DNA from: Pseudomonas sp. NC02
GTDB lineage: Bacteria > Pseudomonadota > Gammaproteobacteria > Pseudomonadales > Pseudomonadaceae
DNA: 64,000 nt
Direction of reading: 5' to 3'
Assembly: GCF_002874965.1 (NCBI RefSeq)
Contig: NZ_CP025624.1
Location: 3,658,001-3,722,000 of the forward strand
A program made the position numbers and the translations under genes. Each line of letters begins with the position of its first letter. Positions within the stretch are counted from its first letter, which is position 1. This document shows positions 1 to 7,581 of the stretch, piece by piece. The notes beneath the pieces are model-generated. The model did not search any database. It was not told the DNA's origin and saw only the letters and a program-made list of their open reading frames with translations.

Positions 1-1
1 G

Positions 2-361
2 TGTTCCGATGGGTCGTCGAAGTTTCCCAAGTTCACCGTACCGACCATCAACCGCCTGGTTGCCGATGGTCGCGAGACCGAGCGTGCTGCGCTGGTGGTG
101 GCGGCCTGGGCGCTGTACTTGAAAGGCGTGGATGAGAATGGGGTGATCTACCGCATTCCAGACCCTCGCGCCGAGTTTTGCCAGGGGCTGGTGACGGAAG
201 ATGCGTTGATCAGCAAGCGGCTGCTGGGGGTGGAAGAGATTTTTGGTACGGCTATTCCCAACTCGCCCGAGTTTGTGGCAGCGTTTGAGCGGTGTTTCGA
301 GAGCCTGCAGGATGTGGGTGTGAGCAAAACGCTGGAGCGGCTGCTCGCCAATCTCAACTGA
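2..361 (+). CDS. mtlD: Mannitol 2-dehydrogenase, C-terminal fragment (5' end outside window)
   Basis: This is the C-terminal 119 residues of a polyol dehydrogenase of the mannitol dehydrogenase family, which oxidises D-mannitol (and often D-arabitol) to the ketose with NAD+. The visible part has the family's C-terminal helical region, including KFPKFTVPTINRLVADGR near the start and the run AALVVAAWALYLKGVDENG. The reading frame is open from base 2 and ends at TGA 359-361. The identity is strengthened by context: two sugar kinases follow on the same strand, as in the described P. fluorescens mtlEFGKDYZ operon. The start and the NAD-binding domain lie upstream of the window. Confidence 0.9.
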   Translation, partial: CSDGSSKFPKFTVPTINRLVADGRETERAALVVAAWALYLKGVDENGVIYRIPDPRAEFCQGLVTEDALISKRLLGVEEIFGTAIPNSPEFVAAFERCFESLQDVGVSKTLERLLANLN

Positions 362-378
362 CGGAACCGAATCAAAAA

Positions 379-467
379 TGTGGGAGCGGGCTTGCTCGCG
401 AAAGCGGTGGATCAGTCAATATTTGCATAACTGACACACCCTATTCGCGAGCAAGCCCGCTCCCACA
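379..467. repeat. REP/REPIN-type inverted repeat
   Basis: Two inverted copies of a roughly 23-base arm (TGTGGGAGCGGGCTTGCTCG and its complement) flank about 40 bases between mtlD and the xylulokinase gene. The same arm recurs at 9824-9913 and in variant form elsewhere in the window. Such paired REPs are typical REPINs of fluorescent pseudomonads. Here it sits inside the mtl operon and could shape the relative mRNA stability of mtlD and the kinases. Confidence 0.85.
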
Positions 468-507
468 CTGACCGAGTTCTCCATAACAATGTGCTGAGCG
501 ACCCACC

Positions 508-1989
508 ATGACCCAGCAAAACCTCTACCTCGGCATCGACTGCGGCACCCAGGGCACCAAGGCCATAGTGCTGGACGCCAGCAGCGGCAAAGTCCTGGGC
601 CTGGGCGCCGCCAGCCACACGCTGATCAGCGGTGCCAATGGCCGCCGCGAACAGCACACCCAGGAGTGGCTGGACGCGTTTACCGAAGCCACTCACCGCG
701 CCTTGCAACAGGCCGGGGTTGACGGCCAGGACATACTCGCCATCGGCGTTTCCGGCCAGCAACACGGCCTGGTATTACTGGGTGACCAAGGCCAGGTGCT
801 GCGCCCCGCCAAGCTGTGGTGCGACACCGAAACCGCGCCGGAAAATGATCGCCTGCTGCAACACCTGGGCGGTGAAAGTGGCTCCCTGGAACGCCTCGGC
901 GTGGCCATCGCGCCGGGCTACACCGTGTCCAAACTGCTGTGGACCCGCGAGCAACACCCGGAGGTGTTCGCACGCATCGCGCATATCCTGCTGCCCCACG
1001 ACTACCTCAACTACTGGCTCACCGGCCGCGCCTGCGCCGAATACGGCGATGCCTCCGGCACCGGTTATTTCAACGTGCGCACCCGTGAATGGGACCTGGC
1101 ACTGTTGCGCCACATCGATCCCGACGGGCGCCTGGAAGCTGCGCTGCCCGAGTTGATCGAGGCCAACCAGCCAGTGGGCACCATCCTGCCAGCCATCGCC
1201 GAGCGCCTGGGCATCAACCCGAATGCGCGGGTGTCCAGCGGCGGCGGCGACAACATGATGGGCGCCATCGGCACCGGCAATATCGCCCCCGGCGTGATCA
1301 CCATGAGCCTGGGTTCATCCGGTACCGTGTATGCCTTTGCCGATCAGGCCAACGTCAGCCCGCAGGCGTCGGTCGCGACCTTCTGCTCCTCCAGCGGCGG
1401 CTGGCTGCCGTTGATCTGCACCATGAACCTGACCAACGCCACTGGGGTCATCCGCGAGCTGTTCGACCTGGACCTGGCGGCGTTCAACGCGTTGGTGGCC
1501 GAGGCACCGATCGGAGCCGACGGCGTGAGCATGCTGCCGTTCCTCAACGGCGAGCGGGTGCCCGCCCTGCCCCACGCCACCGGCAGCCTGCACGGCCTGA
1601 CGATGACCAATCTGACCCGCGCCAACCTGTGCCGCGCCGTGGTCGAAGGCACTACCTTCGGCTTGCGCTATGGCCTGGACCTGCTGCGCCAGACCGGCTT
1701 GCAGAGCCAGAGCATCCGCCTGATCGGTGGCGGCTCGAAAAGCCCGGTGTGGCGGCAGATGGTCGCGGATATCATGAACACCGAAGTGGTCTGCACCGAA
1801 CAAAGCGAAGCCGCAGCCCTGGGTGCGGCAATCCAGGCCGCGTGGTGCCAGTCCGGTGAAAGCCTGGCGCAGTTGTGCCAGCGCTGCGTGAGCGTCGACG
1901 CAGCCAGCCGCACACTGCCGGATGCCGGCAGCGTCAGCGCCTACCAGCAGGCTTATGAGCGTTATCAACAGCACGTGGCATCCCTTTAA
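508..1989 (+). CDS. xylB: Xylulokinase (FGGY family), mannitol/arabitol operon
   Basis: This 493-residue FGGY-family kinase phosphorylates D-xylulose, made from D-arabitol by the upstream dehydrogenase, to xylulose 5-phosphate. The N-terminal phosphate-binding motif GIDCGTQGTKAIVLD is at residues 8-22, and the central SGQQHGLVLL and C-terminal GGGSKSPVWRQMVADI segments are standard for XylB. The length is normal for the family. It is the second gene of the mtlD-Y-Z stretch and equals mtlY of P. fluorescens. It is separated from mtlD by a REPIN and from the fructokinase by only 12 bases, so it is co-transcribed at least with the latter. The ribosome-binding site is weak. Confidence 0.93.
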   Translation: MTQQNLYLGIDCGTQGTKAIVLDASSGKVLGLGAASHTLISGANGRREQHTQEWLDAFTEATHRALQQAGVDGQDILAIGVSGQQHGLVLLGDQGQVLRPAKLWCDTETAPENDRLLQHLGGESGSLERLGVAIAPGYTVSKLLWTREQHPEVFARIAHILLPHDYLNYWLTGRACAEYGDASGTGYFNVRTREWDLALLRHIDPDGRLEAALPELIEANQPVGTILPAIAERLGINPNARVSSGGGDNMMGAIGTGNIAPGVITMSLGSSGTVYAFADQANVSPQASVATFCSSSGGWLPLICTMNLTNATGVIRELFDLDLAAFNALVAEAPIGADGVSMLPFLNGERVPALPHATGSLHGLTMTNLTRANLCRAVVEGTTFGLRYGLDLLRQTGLQSQSIRLIGGGSKSPVWRQMVADIMNTEVVCTEQSEAAALGAAIQAAWCQSGESLAQLCQRCVSVDAASRTLPDAGSVSAYQQAYERYQQHVASL

Positions 1990-2001
1990 GAGCGAACGAA
2001 T

Positions 2002-2940
2002 ATGTATTTGGTATGTGGCGAAGCGCTGTTTGATTTTTTCAGCGAGGACGATGCCAGCGGCAAGGCATCCAGGGTCAATTACAAGGCGATTGCCGGCGGC
2101 TCGCCGTTCAACGTCGCGGTAGGCTTGCGTCGACTGGGAATCGACGCGGGCTTTTTCGCCGGGATCTCCGACGACTACCTGGGCCGACGCCTGTTGCAGG
2201 TGCTCAAGGACGAAGGCGTGGGCGAGGATTACCTCGTGGAATTCTCAGCGCCCACCACCCTGGCAATGGTCGCCGTGGGCGCCAATGGCTCACCGCAATA
2301 CAGCTTTCGCGGTGAAGGTTGCGCCGACCGCCAGTTGCAACTTGAGCATCTACCGGCGTTGGGCGACGAAGTACGTGGCGTACACATCGGCTCGTTCTCA
2401 CTGGTGGTGCAGCCGATTGCCGACACGTTGCTGGCCCTGGTACGCCGGGAAAGCGGCAAGCGCCTGATCAGCCTCGACCCCAACGTACGCCTGAACCCGG
2501 AGCCGAACATCGAGCTGTGGCGCGCCCGCGTGGCCGAGCTGGTCAAGCATGCCGACCTGATCAAGGTCAGTGACGAAGACCTGCACCTGCTCTACCCCGG
2601 CCAAACCCCGGAAAGCGTCCTGCAAGGCTGGTTGCAGCACCGTTGCCAGCTGGTGTTCCTGACCCGCGGCGGCGACGGCGCGACGGTGTTCAGCCGCCAG
2701 CACGGCAGTTGGTCGGCGCCGGCGGCCAAGGTCGTCATGGCGGACACGGTAGGGGCTGGCGATACGTTCCAGGCCGCGTTGATTGCCTGGCTCACCGAGC
2801 AGCAACTGGACTCGGTAGAGGGCCTGCAACGGCTGACCCGCGAGCAGATCAGCAGCATGCTCACCTTCGCCATCCGCGCTGCCGCACTCACCTGCAGCAA
2901 GACCGGGCCGGACCTGCCCTACCGCCAGCAATTGAACTAG
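2002..2940 (+). CDS. mtlZ: Fructokinase (PfkB/ribokinase family)
   Basis: This 312-residue PfkB-family sugar kinase is predicted to phosphorylate fructose released by mannitol dehydrogenase. The N-terminal signature GGSPFNVAVGLRRLG (residues 34-48) and the C-terminal signature DTVGAGDTFQAALIAWL, with its catalytic Asp, are intact. The length is normal. It lies 12 bases behind the xylulokinase and matches mtlZ, the last gene of the P. fluorescens mannitol operon. A strong hairpin immediately after the stop supports this as the operon end. Confidence 0.93.
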   Translation: MYLVCGEALFDFFSEDDASGKASRVNYKAIAGGSPFNVAVGLRRLGIDAGFFAGISDDYLGRRLLQVLKDEGVGEDYLVEFSAPTTLAMVAVGANGSPQYSFRGEGCADRQLQLEHLPALGDEVRGVHIGSFSLVVQPIADTLLALVRRESGKRLISLDPNVRLNPEPNIELWRARVAELVKHADLIKVSDEDLHLLYPGQTPESVLQGWLQHRCQLVFLTRGGDGATVFSRQHGSWSAPAAKVVMADTVGAGDTFQAALIAWLTEQQLDSVEGLQRLTREQISSMLTFAIRAAALTCSKTGPDLPYRQQLN

Positions 2941-2947
2941 CCCCGCC

Positions 2948-2970
2948 TGCCCCCGCGCGCTGCGGGGGCA
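2948..2970 (+). terminator. Hairpin terminator of the mtl operon
   Basis: A 9-base-pair GC-rich stem (TGCCCCCGC / GCGGGGGCA) with a 5-base loop starts 7 bases after the mtlZ stop. It is followed by a pyrimidine-rich stretch rather than a pure T-tract, so its termination strength is uncertain. Its position fits the end of the operon. Confidence 0.7.
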
Positions 2971-2997
2971 ACTCATTTACTCCTTTCTCCTTTCCTC

Positions 2998-3024
2998 CAC
3001 AACCTGTCAACTTTGACAGTTGTC
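2998..3024 (+). promoter_or_regulatory. Palindromic site A upstream of a small secreted-protein gene
   Basis: The stretch contains the palindrome CTGTCAA-CT-TTGACAG extended by CACAAC and GTTGTC. A near-identical copy (one difference over 27 bases) lies at 5723-5750 in inverted orientation. Each site lies about 85-95 bases upstream of a signal-peptide-bearing gene and in the same orientation relative to it. The TTGACA inside the palindrome could double as a -35 element. The spacing CTGT-N8-ACAG formally fits a LexA box, but the centre is not the AT-rich one usual for LexA. The binding protein is unknown. Confidence 0.6.
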
Positions 3025-3108
3025 AGTCGTGGTTTTCGGGTCAAGACTCCGGTTACGCCTCGTGCGCAAGGAAGTGGCGCTGACGTCATTGTGTTGCCGG
3101 GAGATTTT

Positions 3109-3402
3109 ATGAAAAACATCAAGATTGGCTTGTTCGTAGGGATAGTGTTGGCCACGTCGGTTGCTCGCGCAACGCCACTGGATACCACGACAGACCTGAA
3201 GTCTATTGCATGGGAATATGTGTCCATTGAGTCTGTAGCACCCTATGCCCCATTGAAAACTTTGAGCCCAGAAAAGAGCGCCACTCAACCCGGATTCCCT
3301 GCGGGTTTCTGTAACGGCACCTCTGCAAATGGAATCAGTTGCCGCACGGGAGCGAGAAAAGCTGTCGGACATACACGCATAGGGGTGAATTTGCACTATT
3401 GA
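3109..3402 (+). CDS. Small secreted protein with two cysteines, unknown function
   Basis: A 97-residue protein with a clear signal peptide: a lysine-rich start (MKNIKIG), a hydrophobic core (LFVGIVLATSV) and a likely cut after ARA. The mature part is about 77 residues and has two cysteines in GFCNGTSANGISCRTG that could form one disulphide. The start is chosen for the GGGAGA ribosome-binding site six bases upstream; a longer in-frame start at 3013 would overlap palindrome site A and spoil the signal peptide. I do not recognise the family. Base composition is lower in GC than the neighbours, which may indicate acquisition. A decayed partial copy of the same signal-peptide region follows directly. 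Confidence 0.7.
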   Translation: MKNIKIGLFVGIVLATSVARATPLDTTTDLKSIAWEYVSIESVAPYAPLKTLSPEKSATQPGFPAGFCNGTSANGISCRTGARKAVGHTRIGVNLHY

Positions 3403-3581
3403 AGTGGCCAGCATGAGCCGGATACTTGGTTTGCGCAGCACGGGATCGTGTTGGCCACGTTGGTTCCAGGCGCAACGCCCGTCGATACAAAGGCAATTCT
3501 GGAAGATGTGAGGAGACCCAGTTGGACAGCTATACGCTGGAGGGTTTCAGCGGTAATGCGCAGGTACGCATGAGCTGGTAG
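3403..3581 (+). pseudogene. Degenerate partial duplicate of the preceding small secreted-protein gene
   Basis: Bases 3442-3487 closely repeat bases 3137-3183 of the preceding gene: GIVLATLVPGATPVDT here against GIVLATSVARATPLDT there. The reading frame is the same as the upstream gene, separated only by its TGA. The copy lacks a proper start and signal-peptide N-terminus. Farther on, a plausible tail (DSYTLEGFSGNAQVRMSW followed by TAG at 3579) lies in another frame, which indicates a frameshift. I read this as the remains of a tandem paralogue. Confidence 0.55.
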
Positions 3582-3583
3582 GC

Positions 3584-4276
3584 TCACGCTTCCCTAGCGC
3601 GGGTAACCGCCCGGGCAACGATGGCGCCCACCACCGCCCCCACTATCGGTGCCGCCCAGAATAGCCACAACTGCATCAGGTATTCCCCGCCGGCAAACAA
3701 TGCTGGCCCGGTGCTGCGCGCCGGGTTGACCGAGGTGTTGGTGACGGGGATGGCCACCAGGTGAATCAGCGTCAGGGTCAGGCCAATGGCAATCGGCGCA
3801 AACCCGACCGCCGCACCCGGGCCGGTGACACGCATGATGATGAACACAAAAAAGAACGTCGCCACCGCCTCTACCACCAACGCGGCCAGCAGGCTGTACT
3901 GCCCGGGGCTCAACTGGCCATAGCCGTTGGCGGCGAAAGCACCCACTTCAAACCCCGGGCGGCCACTGGCGATCAGCGCCAACACGGCGGCGGCGACAAT
4001 CGCACCGGCGACTTGGGCAATGATGTACGGCACCACGTCAACGCCCGGCATCCGGCGCCCCACCCATAGGCCGATGGTCACCGCCGGGTTGAAGTGTGCA
4101 CCAGAAATACTGCCCACCGCGTAGGCCATCGTCAGCACCGTCAAGCCAAAGGCCAGGGCGACACCGGCGAAGCCGATCCCGAGTTCCGGAAACGCCGCGG
4201 CCAGTATCGCGCTGCCGCACCCGCAGAAGGTCAACCAGAACGTCCCAAGAAACTCTGCTGCGATTTTCTTTTGCAA
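3584..4276 (-). CDS. aqpZ: Aquaporin Z (MIP family water channel)
   Basis: This inner-membrane water channel of 230 residues matches the usual AqpZ length. Both half-helix motifs are present: [14 protein letters not shown] in the first half and [14 protein letters not shown] in the second, with six further membrane segments. The start is placed at a TTG (4276) that gives [15 protein letters not shown], the usual AqpZ N-terminus, with GGAG five bases upstream. An in-frame ATG at 4303 is the alternative. It is read in the same direction as the downstream end of the HAF-like gene, 112 bases away. Confidence 0.9.
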   Translation of the reverse strand: MQKKIAAEFLGTFWLTFCGCGSAILAAAFPELGIGFAGVALAFGLTVLTMAYAVGSISGAHFNPAVTIGLWVGRRMPGVDVVPYIIAQVAGAIVAAAVLALIASGRPGFEVGAFAANGYGQLSPGQYSLLAALVVEAVATFFFVFIIMRVTGPGAAVGFAPIAIGLTLTLIHLVAIPVTNTSVNPARSTGPALFAGGEYLMQLWLFWAAPIVGAVVGAIVARAVTRAREA

Positions 4277-4388
4277 ACCAACTCCACCCAATGCCAACGC
4301 CATCCGATTGATGGGCCTGGCGGCGACGGTAGCAAAAGCGATTAACTTGGCTGTATCAGACTTGTCCGGTAAACCGGTGAGCCTTTTT

Positions 4389-5630
4389 CTATGGCAGCGT
4401 TGCAACGACTGCATCGTCGGTGCCCGTGCTGTCTTCAGCACCGCCTGCCACATAAGTGCCGTTTGGGGATATCGCCGTCAGACCGCTTTCCTGACCGCCG
4501 CCGAACTGTGGAATGGCCACGGTTCCCGTCGCAGAAGTCCAGGTGGCGGCCTGGTGATGCTCGCCGGCATTTTCGCTGGTCAGTGCCACGACGTCGTTAT
4601 CACTCAAATCCACGAAGCCTATATGTGTGCCGCCTGCCAACGGCGGAATCAACTGAGTGCTGCCCGACGAAGGCGTCCAGAAGGCCAACAGATGATGGCC
4701 ATTGCTGTCCTGGTACGACACAACGGCATGCCCGTTATTGTTCAACCGCAAACCGGTGATTCGAGATGCCCCCGATACACCACTGATGCTGCTCAACTGA
4801 ACCGGCGTGGCGCTTGGATTGGGCCAGTAGACGGCTTGGGGCACATCCGGCGCCGAGAAGTGGCAAGTGCCCAGCAACTGCACTGCATTGTTTACGCTGC
4901 TTACGCTGCAGCCCGTGCTACCGGCAGGTGTGGTCAAGGGCGTCGTGACCAAGGTGCCCAGTAGCCCGGTTTTCTGCACGACTTTGGCGACGGTGTTGCC
5001 AGACGCAGGATTCGGGCAGTCGAGCGCAACGGTGGGCACACCGTTTATAGGCGTGTTGTTGATGTCGGCGGGAAAGCAGTTGTCGTGCAGGGCGGACACT
5101 TGAAGCGGGGCTGTACTCCCGGAAAACCACAACACTGCCGTTGCGTCACCGGTACCGCTTAAGCTCGCCCCGGCCAATACATCGCTCTGGTTGAAGGCAC
5201 TAATGACAGTGCGCGCCTCAGGCAGTAATCCAGTGCCCAATACCGAGACGGCTTGCAACGCCACCGGCGCAGCGCCCGGCGTAGCGCTGTTCCAGATGAC
5301 GGCGGTGGCTCGATTGTCTGCCATTTTGCATGAGCCCGCTATTTGTCCGTTATTGTCTATAGCCACGGCGGTGCAGCCTTGGCCACTCACCAATGGCGGT
5401 AGCGGAACTTCAGTGCCTGCCGTGGACGCGACCCACGCCACGGATGGCCCCGAAGTAGTGCCCGGGGTACAGGTACCCACCACAACGCCCGAGTTGTTGA
5501 CCGCCAAGGAAACACATTGCTTCCCGGCAGCCGTGCCTTCACCGACGAATGTTGCTGCGCTGACAGCGCCCGTATAGGCAGTTGCACCCGCCATCGCGAG
5601 AACCAGCGTGCGGTTGATCAAATTGTTCAT
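4389..5630 (-). CDS. Secreted HAF/propeller-like repeat protein, unknown function
   Basis: A 413-residue exported protein. The signal peptide (residues 1 to about 25) has the core [17 protein letters not shown]. The mature part has about eight imperfect repeats of 40-50 residues with the pattern NN-x-G-x-V-x-G, a variable loop, then A-x-x-W, for example [21 protein letters not shown] with ATAVIW, and [11 protein letters not shown] with LLAFW. This resembles the extracellular HAF repeat and suggests a beta-propeller. Several Cys residues probably form disulphides. No catalytic residues are recognised. Palindromic site B lies about 95 bases upstream, matching site A in front of the small secreted protein at 3109. 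Confidence 0.75.
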   Translation of the reverse strand: MNNLINRTLVLAMAGATAYTGAVSAATFVGEGTAAGKQCVSLAVNNSGVVVGTCTPGTTSGPSVAWVASTAGTEVPLPPLVSGQGCTAVAIDNNGQIAGSCKMADNRATAVIWNSATPGAAPVALQAVSVLGTGLLPEARTVISAFNQSDVLAGASLSGTGDATAVLWFSGSTAPLQVSALHDNCFPADINNTPINGVPTVALDCPNPASGNTVAKVVQKTGLLGTLVTTPLTTPAGSTGCSVSSVNNAVQLLGTCHFSAPDVPQAVYWPNPSATPVQLSSISGVSGASRITGLRLNNNGHAVVSYQDSNGHHLLAFWTPSSGSTQLIPPLAGGTHIGFVDLSDNDVVALTSENAGEHHQAATWTSATGTVAIPQFGGGQESGLTAISPNGTYVAGGAEDSTGTDDAVVATLP

Positions 5631-5960
5631 GGCTATTCTTTCCTTGGAGGCCAGTTTGATGGCCGGCGGGTGAGACGTTTCAAGCGCCGGGGCAACCTAG
5701 TTATGGCACAGTTCCCAGGACAGACAACTGTCAGAGTTGACAGGTTGTGAGGTGATAAAAAAAGGCGTAATAGATGCTTCCCTCACGCAGCCCACGCCCC
5801 CATGAAGATGAAGCTTTTGTCAGTAAAGCCTCACTTAATCGATGGTTAATCCCCCGGGAAGACAGTTGATTCGACCGCACTCGCACGGCTCCAGCCGTTG
5901 CCCAGGGCGGCCGCGGCTCATCACGTTGTTGAGCCTGCGAACGACTTGCGGAGAAACACC
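5631..5960. other. Intergenic region between HAF-like gene and DUF2790 gene
   Basis: This 330-base stretch holds the divergent upstream regions of the two genes. The only structure I can support is palindromic site B. The portion 5751-5960 contains an A-rich run near 5757-5763 and should hold the DUF2790 promoter, but no convincing -35/-10 pair stands out. No open frame with a credible start is seen. Confidence 0.5.
5723..5750 (-). promoter_or_regulatory. Palindromic site B upstream of the HAF-like gene
   Basis: Read on the minus strand this contains CTGTCAACTCTGACAG flanked by CACAAC and GTTGTC, almost identical to site A at 2998-3024. It lies 93-120 bases before the HAF-like start. Downstream on the same strand the sequence CATAACT could serve as a -10 element. 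The two matching sites suggest shared control of the two secreted proteins. An alternative is that they are ends of a former mobile cassette. Confidence 0.6.
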
Positions 5961-6221
5961 ATGAAACTGCGTACGTTAATGCTCGGTGCTGCACTGGCCC
6001 TGACGGCTGTAACGGGGATGGCGCAGGCTGACACCGCACCCGTCGTCACGCCTTATCACTACGGCGAGAAGATGGATGTGCAGAAGGTGCTTGCCATGCA
6101 TGAAACCGATACCAATGAATGCAAGGTGATCAAGGCCGATATCAAGTTCGTGGACAGTCAAGGGAAAGTCCAGGACGTGGGCTATCACAAACTGTCGGAA
6201 GCCTGTGATTTCCAGAATTGA
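5961..6221 (+). CDS. DUF2790 small periplasmic protein
   Basis: An 86-residue protein with an N-terminal signal peptide (MKLRTLMLGAALALTAVTGMAQA) and a mature domain of the Pseudomonas DUF2790 family: APVVTPYHYGEKMDVQKVLAM followed by two cysteines around the CKVIKADIKFVD strand and a terminal SEACDF. The family has no assigned function; many members are induced by stress or metals. The start is set by GGAG eight bases upstream of the ATG, inside an in-frame stretch that extends farther upstream. A REPIN follows. Confidence 0.85.
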   Translation: MKLRTLMLGAALALTAVTGMAQADTAPVVTPYHYGEKMDVQKVLAMHETDTNECKVIKADIKFVDSQGKVQDVGYHKLSEACDFQN

Positions 6222-6236
6222 ACCGATCGTTTTTTT

Positions 6237-6335
6237 TGTAGGAGCGAGCTTGCTCGCGAAAGACCCCAGCGAAACGCGGGAATCCTGAATGTAAGCGATG
6301 GCCTTGCGTTCTTCGCGAGCAAGCGCGCTCCTACA
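6237..6335. repeat. REP/REPIN-type inverted repeat
   Basis: The arms TGTAGGAGCGAGCTTGCTCG and its complement (variant GCGCGCTCCTACA) flank a 50-base centre. Compared with the GGGAGCGGG arm at 379, this is the TAGGAGC subfamily. A T8 run precedes it at 6230-6237 and could help terminate the DUF2790 transcript. Confidence 0.8.
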
Positions 6336-6376
6336 GGGGTATCCTTGAGCGCTCGTTACGGCTGAAAGGATTCGCC

Positions 6377-6775
6377 ATGCAAGTGCACTTCCGTCCCCTC
6401 GCTACCTTCACTGCCCTGCTGTGCTTTGCCCTCGCGCTGATCTGGGGTTTGCGCCCGGACCTGCTCCTGTGGGTGTGGAGTGTTGAATACTCCAGCGCCA
6501 CCGGCCTGGTCGCCCGACGCAACGCCGCGCTGTTCCTGGCCATTGGCATCATGTTTTACCGCGCCCGCCATTCCCCACCTGATGCGACACGGCACGCCAT
6601 GACCTCCGGCTTTGCGATCGGCTGTTTTGTGCTGGCGATGTTGGGGATCAGCGAATGGATCAGCGGCCATGCGGGCCCGGGGATTTTGCTGGCGGTGATC
6701 ACGGAAACGGCGTTGGGCCTGGCGTTTCTCCAGGCCCGCAAGTCTTCACTGATTGAAGCTCAACCGTCCGTTTAA
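6377..6775 (+). CDS. Small four-helix inner-membrane protein, unknown function
   Basis: A 132-residue hydrophobic protein with four predicted membrane helices: about residues 8-35 (FTALLCFALALIWGLRPDLL), 48-60, 78-95 and 100-117. AAAGGA lies eight bases upstream of the ATG. I do not recognise a named family; the layout resembles DoxX-like or DUF4345-like small membrane proteins, but no diagnostic motif supports either. A 14-base direct repeat (CGTCCGTTTAATAG) overlaps its stop and the following spacer. Confidence 0.65.
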   Translation: MQVHFRPLATFTALLCFALALIWGLRPDLLLWVWSVEYSSATGLVARRNAALFLAIGIMFYRARHSPPDATRHAMTSGFAIGCFVLAMLGISEWISGHAGPGILLAVITETALGLAFLQARKSSLIEAQPSV

Positions 6776-6786
6776 TAGACGTCCGT

Positions 6787-7062
6787 TTAATAGAAAGGAC
6801 GCGCACCGGCTCGTTTGAGGGCCGGGGCATGGGTGTGGGTGTGCTTGAGGTCTTCACGCAACTCGGTAATCAAATTGCAGATCGCCCGACTGCTGTCGAG
6901 CTTGTTCGCGCAAATGCCGGTGACCACCAAGTCGACCCGGTCATGGTCGATCTCGTGATAAACCTTCACCGTCAGCGAGGCGTCTGGCGCCTTGGTGACT
7001 TCACAGCGCTTAGGCAGAAAACTTCCTTCAATAATGCCGCGTAATTCCAGATCCGAAAGCAT
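6787..7062 (-). CDS. DUF1652 domain protein
   Basis: A 91-residue cytoplasmic protein of the DUF1652 family common in Pseudomonas, recognised by the N-terminal MLSDLELRGIIEGSFLPKRC and the later strand DRVDLVVTGI. The start has a good AGGAG-type site (AAAGGAGAGG) directly upstream. The function is unknown. It is convergent with the membrane-protein gene, and its 3' end is only 12 bases from that stop. Confidence 0.8.
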   Translation of the reverse strand: MLSDLELRGIIEGSFLPKRCEVTKAPDASLTVKVYHEIDHDRVDLVVTGICANKLDSSRAICNLITELREDLKHTHTHAPALKRAGARPFY

Positions 7063-7574
7063 GGCCGACCTCTCCTTTTATGAGATTGCCAATCGATTGT
7101 TATCAATATTCTTTATTCGTACGGCTGGCGAACGCGGTGACACGCTCGCCGTTTGCGCCTGACCAGCCCTGGCAGACGGCTTTGCTTACCCAGCGTACTA
7201 GGCTCGCTCGAAATGCGTTGGATCCTTTCCTCATAAGCGACGACATTACTTATATAAGTTACGTGGCAGACCGCCATCAACCCTCCCGTTTGAGGTATGA
7301 ACCGTCGTGCTTGTAGCTCATTCAGAGTTGTAACAGGATCTTATAAAGCATTAAACGTGCCGCCATACGCACTGCCCTGCGCCCCAGACAAATCGGGGCT
7401 TTCGGACAAAATTACGTGCCGTCGATTCATGCGTCTTGCAATGAGCCTCCCTTGGCATCATGCAAATTGAAAGACCGCTCGCTATAAGTGCCCGCAACAA
7501 ACTTTTTGACGCCTTCATAACCACTATCCAAACGGATGAATGTAACTAAATTAAACAGTCTTTAGGTTAAACGT
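7063..7574. other. 512-base gap without a supported gene
   Basis: This spacer between the DUF1652 start and the ilvA stop is visibly richer in A+T than its surroundings. It has a 12-base perfect palindrome ACTTATATAAGT at 7248-7259. A 78-codon open frame at 7080-7316 has no ribosome-binding site or recognisable protein character. I see no RNA gene. It could hide a small RNA or be the scar of a lost gene. Confidence 0.5.
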
Positions 7575-7581
7575 TTAACCT
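7564..7581 (-). terminator. Perfect 18-base palindrome at the ilvA stop
   Basis: AGGTTAAACGTTTAACCT is a perfect inverted repeat overlapping the TAA stop of ilvA. It is AT-rich, has no loop of its own and lacks a following T-run, so it would be a weak terminator. It could equally be a protein-binding site. Confidence 0.4.

Noticed and set aside
2998..3024. LexA (SOS) box
   Set aside because: CTGT-N8-ACAG fits, but the centre CAACTTTG lacks the AT-rich alternation of Pseudomonas LexA sites, and neither neighbour is a DNA-damage gene.
4308..4964. Plus-strand open frame opposite the HAF-like gene
   Set aside because: It is antisense to a protein with a clear signal peptide and repeats; no ribosome-binding site, and the product has no protein-like features.
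7080..7316. 78-codon open frame in the gene-free gap
   Set aside because: No ribosome-binding site, odd composition, no recognisable domain.
7305..7330. tRNA-like string (GCTTGTAGCTCA)
   Set aside because: No acceptor stem, anticodon arm or T arm can be formed around it; it is a chance resemblance.
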